A DNA stretch of 7,529 nt from Deltaproteobacteria bacterium (lineage in GTDB: Bacteria; Desulfobacterota; Desulfarculia; Adiutricales; Adiutricaceae), in contig JAISZP010000334.1 in the NCBI GenBank assembly GCA_031269135.1, positions 1 to 7,529 of the forward strand. The letters are read 5' to 3'. This document shows positions 1-5,559 of this stretch, one piece after another. The position numbers and the translations under genes were made by a program. Numbering within the stretch: the stretch's first letter is position 1; every line of letters begins with the position of its first letter. The notes beneath the pieces are model-generated. The model saw only the letters and a program-made list of their open reading frames with translations. It searched no databases and had not been told where the DNA came from.

Positions 1-47
1 TCGTCGAAGGTGAGACCATCATCGACTTTGACGCGCCTCAGAGCTGA
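1..47 (+). CDS. 3' end of an upstream gene (partial, unidentified)
   Basis: Reading from base 3, the last 14 codons give VEGETIIDFDAPQS followed by TGA at 45-47. The codons (gaa, ggt, gag, acc, atc, gac) resemble those of the clear genes downstream, and the gene would be co-oriented with them. An EGxTI-type acidic ending is seen at the end of some Clp/Hsp100 ATPases, but 14 residues are far too few to name the protein. The competing reading is a minus-strand open frame over 1-221, described in the findings. The frame starting at base 1 is also open to 96 but reads as Lys/Arg-rich sequence and looks less natural. Confidence 0.4.
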   Translation, partial: VEGETIIDFDAPQS

Positions 48-316
48 CCTCGAAGCGCGGATGAAAAGACGCGCGGCTAAAAACAAGCTAAAATAAGCCG
101 ACCAAAAACAAATGACTAAAACAATAGCGCAACCCAAAAAACTTGGCGAACGGAACTTGGATGATTTTGCGCCCAAACCATAAGCCGCGACAAACAGACC
201 TTTTAGTTTTTCTCGTTTAGCCTATCGTTTTTTCGTTTAGCCTCTTGTTTTTTTGTTCAGCCTATCGTTTTTTTCGTTCAACCTATTGATTTTTTGTTTA
301 GATAGACGGGTGGAGC
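48..316. other. Intergenic region upstream of the kinase gene
   Basis: This 269-bp stretch separates the partial left-edge gene from the kinase gene. Positions about 61-200 are A-rich on the + strand and hold no convincing + strand gene. A 5-bp GCGCG/CGCGC stem (55-59 with 70-74) lacks a following T-run, so it is not a credible intrinsic terminator. Positions 207-305 carry a tandem T-tract array, listed separately. I could not find a well-spaced -35/-10 pair. The promoter of the downstream cluster probably lies here, because the genes after it are nearly gapless, but I cannot place it. The minus strand is open from 221 to the left edge (see findings). Confidence 0.6.
207..305. repeat. Degenerate 20-21 bp tandem repeat with helically phased T-tracts
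   Basis: The units start at about 214, 234, 255 and 275, with a partial one at 296. Each is a variant of CGTTTAGCCTATCG followed by six or seven Ts. A 15-nt core, AGCCTATCGTTTTTT, occurs exactly at 219-233 and 259-273. T-runs lie at 207-211, 228-233, 248-254, 268-274 and 290-295. Their centres are 20 to 21.5 bp apart, or about two DNA turns. Unit lengths of 20 and 21 bp break any reading frame, so this is not a coding repeat. The array ends about 12 bp before the kinase start. Intrinsic curvature or serial protein binding is an inference. Confidence 0.8.
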
Positions 317-1423
317 TTGACCATAGATATCAGCCTTAATCATGAACTCTGGGCTCAAAAGGCCTTCCCTGGAGTCCAGCCGTTACAGTTTGAGGCTCTT
401 GAGGGCGACGCCTCCGATAGACGCTATGTTCGGCTCAAAAGGGGAGAAGAAAGCCGCCTTCTGCTCATAGGGCCTAACCGGCAAGAAAACATCCTTTGGC
501 TTTACCTTGGACGTCAGCTTTGGTACCATGGCTTACCGTTGCCTCAGATCTACAAGTCGAATCTGGAAAAAGGTCTGTTTGTCTTAGAAGATTTGGGTCC
601 GCTGAGGCTTGACGGTTTCAGCGAAAGGCGCTCTAACGAGCAGGAACCTGAGCAAAATCGACTGCCTGAGCAAAAACAGCTGCTTGAGCAAAGTCAATTG
701 CCTGAGCAAACTCAGCTGCTTGAGCAAAAAAAACTACTTGAGCTCAGGCGCGACGCTTATCGCAAGACTATAGCCGCCTTGGTTTGTTGGCGCCAAAAGG
801 CCCTTTCGGCGGCCGAGGGACTCGGCGTCCAAAATCCTCCCTACGATCTGGATATGATCACCCGCCTGGAGTGGGGTTATTTCTTAAAAGGACTTGAGTT
901 GATCGGAGTAAAGGCCAACTTGAACAGCGACTTTCACCTTGAAGGAAAAAGTCTTTGCCAGGCGGCAAGCGATTATGGCGAAAAGGTCCTTATTCACCGG
1001 GACTTTCAGAGCAGAAACATCATCATCAAAGAAGGCGACCCTTACATAATAGACTGGCAAGGGGCGAGGGTAGGGCCGGCAAGCTATGATTTGGCCAGTT
1101 TGCTTTACGACCCGTACGTGACGCTGGATGATGAGTTTAAACTTGAATTGATCGATCTGTATTTGAATAGCTTGACTAAGCCTTTGGATAAAGAGCTGTT
1201 TTTCAAAGAGTTTAGACTTCATGCGGTTATGAGGTTGATGCAGGCGACCGGCGCTTACGCGCACCTGTGGAAAGTAAAAAAGCTTCCTCGATACGGCAGG
1301 TTTCTGCATCCTGCGCTGACTAGGCTTTTTGAATTGTTTTCTTCTTTTCCCCAATACCCGATCGTTAGATCGGTCATTCACTCGGCAGCTCTCTTTTCGA
1401 TGGAGATAACATGTGCGCAATGA
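317..1423 (+). CDS. Aminoglycoside phosphotransferase-family kinase, AmgK-like
   Basis: This 368-residue protein has the APH/choline-kinase fold signatures. The catalytic loop is HRDFQSRN at residues 227-234, with D229 as the likely catalytic base and N234 as a metal ligand. The metal-binding IDWQG has D246. An N-terminal GDASDRRYVR (about 30-39) matches the start typical of AmgK, the MurNAc/GlcNAc anomeric kinase of peptidoglycan recycling. That substrate is inferred from family resemblance; another small molecule is possible, and no MurU partner is in view. Residues 110-145 are a hexapeptide repeat insertion in the N-lobe region. The start is uncertain. TTG at 317 is the only standard start near the conserved N-terminus, with an in-frame stop at 299-301, yet GGAG at 312-315 lies only 1 nt from it. 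The 3' end overlaps der by 13 bp, suggesting translational coupling. Confidence 0.85.
   Translation: MTIDISLNHELWAQKAFPGVQPLQFEALEGDASDRRYVRLKRGEESRLLLIGPNRQENILWLYLGRQLWYHGLPLPQIYKSNLEKGLFVLEDLGPLRLDGFSERRSNEQEPEQNRLPEQKQLLEQSQLPEQTQLLEQKKLLELRRDAYRKTIAALVCWRQKALSAAEGLGVQNPPYDLDMITRLEWGYFLKGLELIGVKANLNSDFHLEGKSLCQAASDYGEKVLIHRDFQSRNIIIKEGDPYIIDWQGARVGPASYDLASLLYDPYVTLDDEFKLELIDLYLNSLTKPLDKELFFKEFRLHAVMRLMQATGAYAHLWKVKKLPRYGRFLHPALTRLFELFSSFPQYPIVRSVIHSAALFSMEITCAQ
644..751 (+). repeat. 18-bp in-frame tandem repeat inside the kinase gene
   Basis: Six consecutive 18-bp units begin at 644, 662, 680, 698, 716 and 734. They encode EPEQNR, LPEQKQ, LLEQSQ, LPEQTQ, LLEQKK and LLELRR (residues 110-145). 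GAGCAA is shared by the first five. Units 2-3 and 4-5 form a 36-bp higher-order pair alternating LPEQ and LLEQ, which points to a doubling step. The translated segment is Leu/Glu/Gln-rich and probably helical, and it sits well before the catalytic loop. It reads as an insertion expanded by slippage or unequal crossing-over rather than as part of the conserved fold. Confidence 0.92.
1402..1405 (+). promoter_or_regulatory. Ribosome binding site deciding the der start
   Basis: GGAG lies 5 nt before ATG 1411 and 14 nt before the in-frame ATG at 1420. The second ATG would give the neat ATGA overlap with the kinase stop, but its spacing is too long, so 1411 is preferred. The site lies inside the kinase coding sequence. 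Confidence 0.65.
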
Positions 1424-2775
1424 TCGCCTTGATAGGGCGACCTAATGTCGGAAAATCGTCTCTCTTCAACCGCTTGCTGAGGCGCTCCGCCGCCTTGGTC
1501 GACGATCGGCCGGGAGTGACCCGAGATCGCCATTACTCCACCTTGAACATCGACGGCAGGCATGGGTTTTTGGTCGATACCGGAGGCTTCGATTTTTCCG
1601 ACCTCGACCCGCTGGCCGGCCCCATAACCTCTCAGATAAAGGCTGCGATTGAGGAAAGCGACTTTTTAGTGCTTGTGACCGACGGTCTTTTGGGTGTCCA
1701 CCCTCAGGATAAGGAACTTGCTCAGTTAATCAGGCAATCGGGAAAACCGGTAGCGGTCGCGGTCAATAAGATAGATTTCCCCAACAAGGAAAACTTGGTC
1801 ATGGAGTTTCATCAACTTGGCTTGGAGCCGGTGCTGCCGGTCTCGGCCGCGCACGGCTTCGGTTTGGAAGCGCTTCGCTCCTGCTTGGCCAGGATTCTAG
1901 AGCCCGAGGACGCTCAAGAACCCACTACCCAAAGTTCCCCGAGAGTCGCGGTGATTGGAAGACCTAATGCCGGGAAATCCTCCTTGATCAATCGTTTGAT
2001 CGGCAAAGACAGGTTGGTGGTCCACGACAGTCCGGGAACGACCAGAGACGCCATCGACGTCGAGGTGGAAAATGACGGCAAGAGATTCGTCTTAGTCGAT
2101 ACCGCCGGGGTTAGGCGGAAAGGCAAGGTCGAGGAAAAACTGGAAAAGCTCTCCGTCATGCGGGCTCTTAAAGGCATCGAAAAGTGCGATGTGGCTCTTT
2201 TGGTCGTAGACGCCCAGCAAGGGATCGCCGACCAGGACGCCCATATAGCAGGATACGCCTTTGAATTCGGCAGACCCGTGGTGATTTTGATCAATAAGTG
2301 GGACAGCGTCAAAGACAAAACCGAGCAGAGAAAATCGATTCAGCGCGAACTTGAACTTAAGATGACGTTTATGGAAAAAGCTCCGATGATGACCGTCTCG
2401 GCTCTTACAGGCGCCGGACTCAAACGCATATGGCCGCTGATTGACCGCATTATGACTCAGTACACCTTCAGGGCTTCCACCAGCGAGGTCAACAAGGTGA
2501 TCCAGGAAGCTGCTCAGGCCCATACTCCCCCTCAAGTAGGGAGAGTGAGGTTGAAGTTTTTTTACGCCACCCAGGCCCGAACCAGTCCCCCCAGTTTTGT
2601 TCTGTTCGCCAACCACCCCGATGAAGTGCATTTTTCTTACCGAAGGTTTTTGATAAACCGCTTAAAGGAGGCTTTCGGCTTGGATTTGGTGCCTATTAAG
2701 CTCTACCTGCGTCCCCGTCACCAAGAAAGAGAAAATGCTCCCAAAAAATATAAGAAGAAAGCTTCAAAGTCATGA
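1411..2775 (+). CDS. der: Ribosome biogenesis GTPase Der (EngA)
   Basis: Der is an essential tandem-GTPase that binds the 50S subunit and supports its late maturation in the cytoplasm. The 454-residue protein has the full family layout. G-domain 1 shows GRPNVGKS (9-16), PGVTRD (34-39), DTGG (56-59), NKID (119-122) and SAAHG (145-149). G-domain 2 shows GRPNAGKS (183-190), PGTTRD (208-213), DTAG (230-233), NKWD (295-298) and SALTG (330-334). A C-terminal KH-like domain (about 350-437) ends in a Lys-rich tail. Two G domains in one chain are diagnostic, and every nucleotide-binding motif is intact. The gene overlaps the kinase by 13 bp and the next gene by 4 bp (ATGA at 2772-2775), so it sits in the middle of a coupled cluster. 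Length is normal for the family. Confidence 0.98.
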   Translation: MCAMIALIGRPNVGKSSLFNRLLRRSAALVDDRPGVTRDRHYSTLNIDGRHGFLVDTGGFDFSDLDPLAGPITSQIKAAIEESDFLVLVTDGLLGVHPQDKELAQLIRQSGKPVAVAVNKIDFPNKENLVMEFHQLGLEPVLPVSAAHGFGLEALRSCLARILEPEDAQEPTTQSSPRVAVIGRPNAGKSSLINRLIGKDRLVVHDSPGTTRDAIDVEVENDGKRFVLVDTAGVRRKGKVEEKLEKLSVMRALKGIEKCDVALLVVDAQQGIADQDAHIAGYAFEFGRPVVILINKWDSVKDKTEQRKSIQRELELKMTFMEKAPMMTVSALTGAGLKRIWPLIDRIMTQYTFRASTSEVNKVIQEAAQAHTPPQVGRVRLKFFYATQARTSPPSFVLFANHPDEVHFSYRRFLINRLKEAFGLDLVPIKLYLRPRHQERENAPKKYKKKASKS

Positions 2776-4136
2776 AAAAAAATGCCGCCGCCATTATATT
2801 CGCTTTTTGCTTTTTATCGGTTTTTTGCTTTTCATTAGGCTTTCTGTGGGCGCAAGATGGAGCTTCTCAGTCCCCGGACGCGCAAAACAGTCGGCAGCAG
2901 GCCAATCAAGATCAAAACAGTCAAAACAGCCAAAATCAAAATAGTCAAGATCAAAATAGCCAAAACCAAAATGACGCCGGCGATCAGCTTGCCGCGCAAG
3001 ACCAACAAAGCGAACAGTCCACTGACGGCGCCCAATCATCCGACGAGCAATCATCAGGCGCCCAGGCTGGTTCTCCCCAAACTGCTTTCACCCGTAGCCC
3101 CTCGATTGTTCTGACTGCTCCGTTGACCGGGCACTGGTCCGTCTTCGGCGCCGAATCCAAACTAGGAGCTAGTTTGGCCATGAAAACCATAAGCAGCGGT
3201 TTTGAGCTTCTGAGCCTCGATGAACAGGACCCTGGTTTAGCCGATGAATTGGCCTCCAAAAATCCTCCTTTAGTCGCCATCGGCCACTTGTTCGAGTCGT
3301 CTGTTGAGCTTGTCGCCCCCTATTATCTGAAAACCGATACTCCCGTTCTTCTCCCCTTCATCGACAATCCCGCCTTGGACGTGCTGGGACCTACGTTTCT
3401 GAGGTTGCTGCCGGGTCCCGACAAGCAAGGCTTGAGGCTGGCTTCCGAGGTTCCCAGAAACAAAAGCGTGGGTAAGGTTTATATCTTCGAAGGTCCGGAC
3501 CCGGCCAACAAGGCGCTTGCCGAGAGCTTTAGGGAGGCTTTGATCCATCCCCAATCTCCGCCTCCCACCAAAGCCAACCCAAAGCCTTCAAAGCCCAGAG
3601 CCTTAGCTGAAAAAGCGGTTGTGACCGTCAAGATTGAAAGCCTGCAAGATATCGCCGCCGTAAAAGACATAAAAGGCGCAGCCCAAGACTGGGTGCTTTT
3701 GGCGCTTCCTGTGCGCTTGGCTTTGAAGGTCGCTCCCGTTTTAGGCGAAAGCAAGCTGAAGAGATCCACCTTTATCGCGCCTTTTTCCCTGTCTTTAAGA
3801 GAAGTCGGAGCGGCATATCTGGCGGTAGGCATCCGCAATTTAAGGGTAGCCGTTCCTGTGGAAAACGTCGACAACGCCAAAAATAAAACTTTCAGGGACT
3901 TTTCCCGCCGTCATACGCAGCTTTTCCGCAGAGAGCCTTCATGGGCCTCCGTCATGGCCTACGATGCGACTACTCTAGCCAGCTTAGCCTCCTCAAGCGA
4001 AGAAGGCCCGACGGCGTACCTTACCGACCCGGAACTTGTTCATACGGGAGCGGCCGGTCGGTACTCCCGCTCCGAGGGGGATTGGCCGTTTTCGGTGATC
4101 AAACTCGACGCCGACAAATTAGTTCTTCTTCCATGA
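2772..4136 (+). CDS. Exported periplasmic-binding-fold protein with Gln/Asn-rich spacer
   Basis: The 454-residue product begins MKKN, then a hydrophobic stretch (6-26) ending LWA-QDG, a plausible Sec signal peptide. There is no lipobox and no Cys after residue 19, so a soluble or anchor-retained periplasmic protein is likelier than a lipoprotein. Residues about 28-105 are Gln/Asn/Ser-rich low complexity with a tandem repeat. From about 110 the sequence resembles type I periplasmic-binding proteins of the Leu/Ile/Val receptor class: VLTAPLTGHWSVFG (113-126), a DEQDP segment (150-154), VAIGHLFESSVELVAPYYL (168-186) and SVMAYDATTLASLA (393-406). A Pro/Lys-rich linker lies at 261-276. No permease or ATPase is nearby. 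It may be an orphan receptor or a penicillin-binding-protein activator of LpoA type, but neither is shown. Start ATG 2772 overlaps the der stop; only weak AG-rich sequence precedes it. Confidence 0.75.
   Translation: MKKNAAAIIFAFCFLSVFCFSLGFLWAQDGASQSPDAQNSRQQANQDQNSQNSQNQNSQDQNSQNQNDAGDQLAAQDQQSEQSTDGAQSSDEQSSGAQAGSPQTAFTRSPSIVLTAPLTGHWSVFGAESKLGASLAMKTISSGFELLSLDEQDPGLADELASKNPPLVAIGHLFESSVELVAPYYLKTDTPVLLPFIDNPALDVLGPTFLRLLPGPDKQGLRLASEVPRNKSVGKVYIFEGPDPANKALAESFREALIHPQSPPPTKANPKPSKPRALAEKAVVTVKIESLQDIAAVKDIKGAAQDWVLLALPVRLALKVAPVLGESKLKRSTFIAPFSLSLREVGAAYLAVGIRNLRVAVPVENVDNAKNKTFRDFSRRHTQLFRREPSWASVMAYDATTLASLASSSEEGPTAYLTDPELVHTGAAGRYSRSEGDWPFSVIKLDADKLVLLP
2907..2975 (+). repeat. 15-bp in-frame Gln/Asn tandem repeat
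   Basis: The units encode QDQNS (2907-2921), a short QNS (2922-2930), QNQNS (2931-2945), QDQNS (2946-2960) and QNQND (2961-2975), residues 46-68. The DNA units are variants of CAAGATCAAAATAGC. The codons are almost only caa, aat/aac, gat and agt/agc, so the + strand is very A-rich here compared with the flanking folded domain. The repeat sits between the signal peptide and the binding fold, where a flexible spacer is tolerated. Confidence 0.88.
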
Positions 4137-4142
4137 TATAAT

Positions 4143-5345
4143 ATGGACAAACCTACCCAGTGGATAATCCACCTAGATCTTGACGCCTTTTACGCGTCTG
4201 TCGAGGTGTTGGACAATCCCCAGCTCAAAGGCCAGGCCGTGATAGTGGGCGGCTTGGGGCCAAGAGGCGTTGTTTCGACCTGTTCCTACGAGGCGAGGGC
4301 TTTAGGCGTCCATTCCGGCATGCCCATATCGCAGGCGCGTAGACTGTGCCCCAAAGGCGTCTATATCCAGGTGCGCATGAAGCGGTATAAAGAGTTTTCC
4401 CAAAAAGTCATGGACATATTCGCCCGCTACACTCCGCTGATTGAGCCGCTGTCTTTGGACGAGGCCTTTTTGGACGTCACCGGCTCCATTAAACTCTTCG
4501 GTCTTGCTCCGATGATTGCAAGACGCATCAAAGACGAAGTTAGCAGCGAAGTCGGACTTACCATCAGCGCGGGCGTTTCCACAGTCAAACATATAGCCAA
4601 AATCGCCTCCGGCCTGAACAAGCCGGACGCTTTAAACGTCGTCGCTCACGGACAAGAGACGGCCTTCTTGAATCCTCTCGACATCGGCAAACTCTGGGGC
4701 GTCGGCAAGGTTACGGAAAAGATTCTGCGTCAGATGGGAATATCGACCATCGGCGATTTAGCCCAGCTGTCGGAGAAGCGTCTTTTCGACAAACTCGGAG
4801 AAAGCGGCTCGAAACTCTGGCGACTGGCCAATTGCATAGACCCAAGAGAGGTCCAGCCGACTAGAGAGGCCAAAAGCATCGGAGCCGAAGAAACTTATCC
4901 CCAGGACATCAGGCCGGGCGAGGCCGTCGATCGAGAGCTTTTGTCCTTGGCGTTCAAGGTGGCCGGAAGGCTTCGGCAAAGCGGCCTGAGCGCCTCGACG
5001 ATCTCTTTAAAGGTCAGAGATAGCAACTTTAAAACCTACAATCGCTCCAAGACCGTCAATAAAGGCATTTCCGAACACAACGAACTCTACGATTTGGCTC
5101 GGTCTCTGTTTCCGACGGAAAAAAAGGGGCCATTTAGGCTCTTGGGGATTAGCGCCTCGAATTTGCTCTCGGACGATGAAAAACCTCCCGATCTTTTCGG
5201 GAGCGCGGGTTTGTCCCGCTCCAAAGTGGACCCAAGACTCACCAAGGCCATGGACGCCATAAACAACCGTTTTGGAGAAAATATTTTGAAACCGGCGACG
5301 CTGCTGTCCAAACCTCCGACTAAACCTCATGACGGCGATAAGTAG
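4143..5345 (+). CDS. dinB: DNA polymerase IV (Y-family translesion polymerase)
   Basis: DinB extends primers past damaged template bases, usually under SOS control. The 400-residue protein has the Y-family set: HLDLDAFYASVE (10-21), with metal ligand D12 and steric-gate Y17; YEAR (49-52); SLDEAFLDVTG (104-114), with catalytic D106 and E107; SAGVSTVKHIAKIASGLNKP (142-161); a helix-hairpin-helix (184-209); and a little-finger domain to about 340. The PPDLF at 348-352 sits where the beta-clamp peptide is expected but lacks the usual leading Gln. Start ATG 4143 lies 6 bp after the previous stop with no Shine-Dalgarno sequence, so expression probably depends on coupled translation. No LexA-type box is visible directly upstream. 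The frame stays open for 55 codons after the amber stop at 5343-5345, ending at TGA 5511-5513; this is probably fortuitous. Confidence 0.97.
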   Translation: MDKPTQWIIHLDLDAFYASVEVLDNPQLKGQAVIVGGLGPRGVVSTCSYEARALGVHSGMPISQARRLCPKGVYIQVRMKRYKEFSQKVMDIFARYTPLIEPLSLDEAFLDVTGSIKLFGLAPMIARRIKDEVSSEVGLTISAGVSTVKHIAKIASGLNKPDALNVVAHGQETAFLNPLDIGKLWGVGKVTEKILRQMGISTIGDLAQLSEKRLFDKLGESGSKLWRLANCIDPREVQPTREAKSIGAEETYPQDIRPGEAVDRELLSLAFKVAGRLRQSGLSASTISLKVRDSNFKTYNRSKTVNKGISEHNELYDLARSLFPTEKKGPFRLLGISASNLLSDDEKPPDLFGSAGLSRSKVDPRLTKAMDAINNRFGENILKPATLLSKPPTKPHDGDK

Positions 5346-5355
5346 AGTCCGCGTT

Positions 5356-5421
5356 CGTCTAAAAAACTATTCAGCGACCATTCGGGAATCATTTCAGAGC
5401 TGTGTAGGAGTTCTTTAGACG
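5356..5421. repeat. Imperfect inverted repeat downstream of dinB
   Basis: The arms CGTCTAAAAAACT (5356-5368) and AGTTCTTTAGACG (5409-5421) pair over 13 positions with one A-C mismatch, enclosing a 40-nt loop. A five-T run follows at 5428-5432, after six unpaired bases. The loop is too long and the T-run too distant for a classical intrinsic terminator. It may still be a transcript 3' structure for the dinB cluster or a protein-binding inverted repeat. Confidence 0.5.
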
Positions 5422-5512
5422 TGACGCTTTTTGGGGACGACTTGCTTTTCGGCGACTTGCTTTTTGGGGCCACTTTTTTTTCGGCGACTTTTTTTTGGCT
5501 GCTTGTTTTTTG
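5422..5512. repeat. T-rich degenerate tandem array between dinB and rfbB
   Basis: Consecutive units of about 14-17 bp follow the pattern CGACTTGCTTTTCGG. They begin at about 5438, 5453, 5470, 5485 and 5499, with a diverged unit at 5422. T-runs lie at 5428-5432, 5446-5449, 5461-5465, 5474-5481, 5489-5496 and 5506-5511. Their centres are about 15-17 bp apart, so successive tracts fall on alternating faces of the helix, unlike the array before the kinase gene. In the minus-strand reading frame, successive Pro codons are 15 or 18 bp apart. The array occupies most of the gap just before the rfbB promoter candidate. The rest of the gap (5346-5421) holds only the inverted repeat. Confidence 0.75.
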
Positions 5513-5540
5513 AATAAAGCCTGCTTTAAGGTTTTATAAC
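5510..5540 (+). promoter_or_regulatory. Candidate sigma-70-type promoter for rfbBA
   Basis: TTGAAT (5510-5515, 4 of 6 consensus) and TATAAC (5535-5540, 5 of 6) are separated by 19 bp, slightly long. Transcription would start near 5547, leaving about 13 nt before the GTG of rfbB, just enough to include its GAGG. A 6-bp-arm inverted repeat lies in the spacer. The 214-bp gap after dinB makes a promoter here reasonable. The call rests on sequence match alone. Confidence 0.4.
5515..5528. promoter_or_regulatory. Perfect inverted repeat TAAAGC-CT-GCTTTA, possible operator
   Basis: The 6-bp arms (5515-5520 and 5523-5528) are exact complements around a 2-nt centre, and they lie between the candidate -35 and -10 of rfbB. 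A dimeric repressor or MerR-like regulator could bind there. The arms are short and fairly AT-rich, so chance is possible. Confidence 0.3.
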
Positions 5541-5550
5541 TCTTTTTCGC

Positions 5551-5554
5551 GAGG
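5551..5554 (+). promoter_or_regulatory. Ribosome binding site for rfbB
   Basis: GAGG lies 5 nt before GTG 5560. It supports this non-ATG start, which also places the Rossmann beta-strand (ILVTGGAGFIG) immediately at the N-terminus, as in the family. Confidence 0.7.
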
Positions 5555-5559
5555 CGACC

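Noticed and set aside
55..74. GCGCG/CGCGC hairpin after the left-edge gene as a terminator
   Set aside because: The stem has only 5 bp and is followed by A-rich sequence, not a T-run.
207..305. T-tract array as a CRISPR array
   Set aside because: Units of 20-21 bp are directly adjacent and degenerate, with no unique spacers and no cas genes.
884..1420. Long minus-strand open frame inside the kinase gene
   Set aside because: It is a shadow of the kinase coding sequence, which has intact catalytic motifs on the + strand, and the translated minus-strand protein shows no recognisable domain.
1420..1422. Alternative der start forming an ATGA overlap
   Set aside because: The GGAG at 1402-1405 is 14 nt away from it but 5 nt from ATG 1411.
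2092..2631. Minus-strand open frame of 179 codons inside der
   Set aside because: Der is unambiguous on the + strand; the minus frame lacks motifs and a ribosome binding site.
3479..3880. Minus-strand open frame of 133 codons inside the exported protein gene
   Set aside because: It is Ser/Ala/Lys-rich composition shadow; the + strand frame runs continuously from signal peptide through the binding fold.
4137..4142. Perfect TATAAT directly before the dinB ATG
   Set aside because: Transcription from it would begin near 4149, inside the dinB coding sequence, and there is no well-spaced -35; only a GACA-type partial match lies 20 bp upstream.
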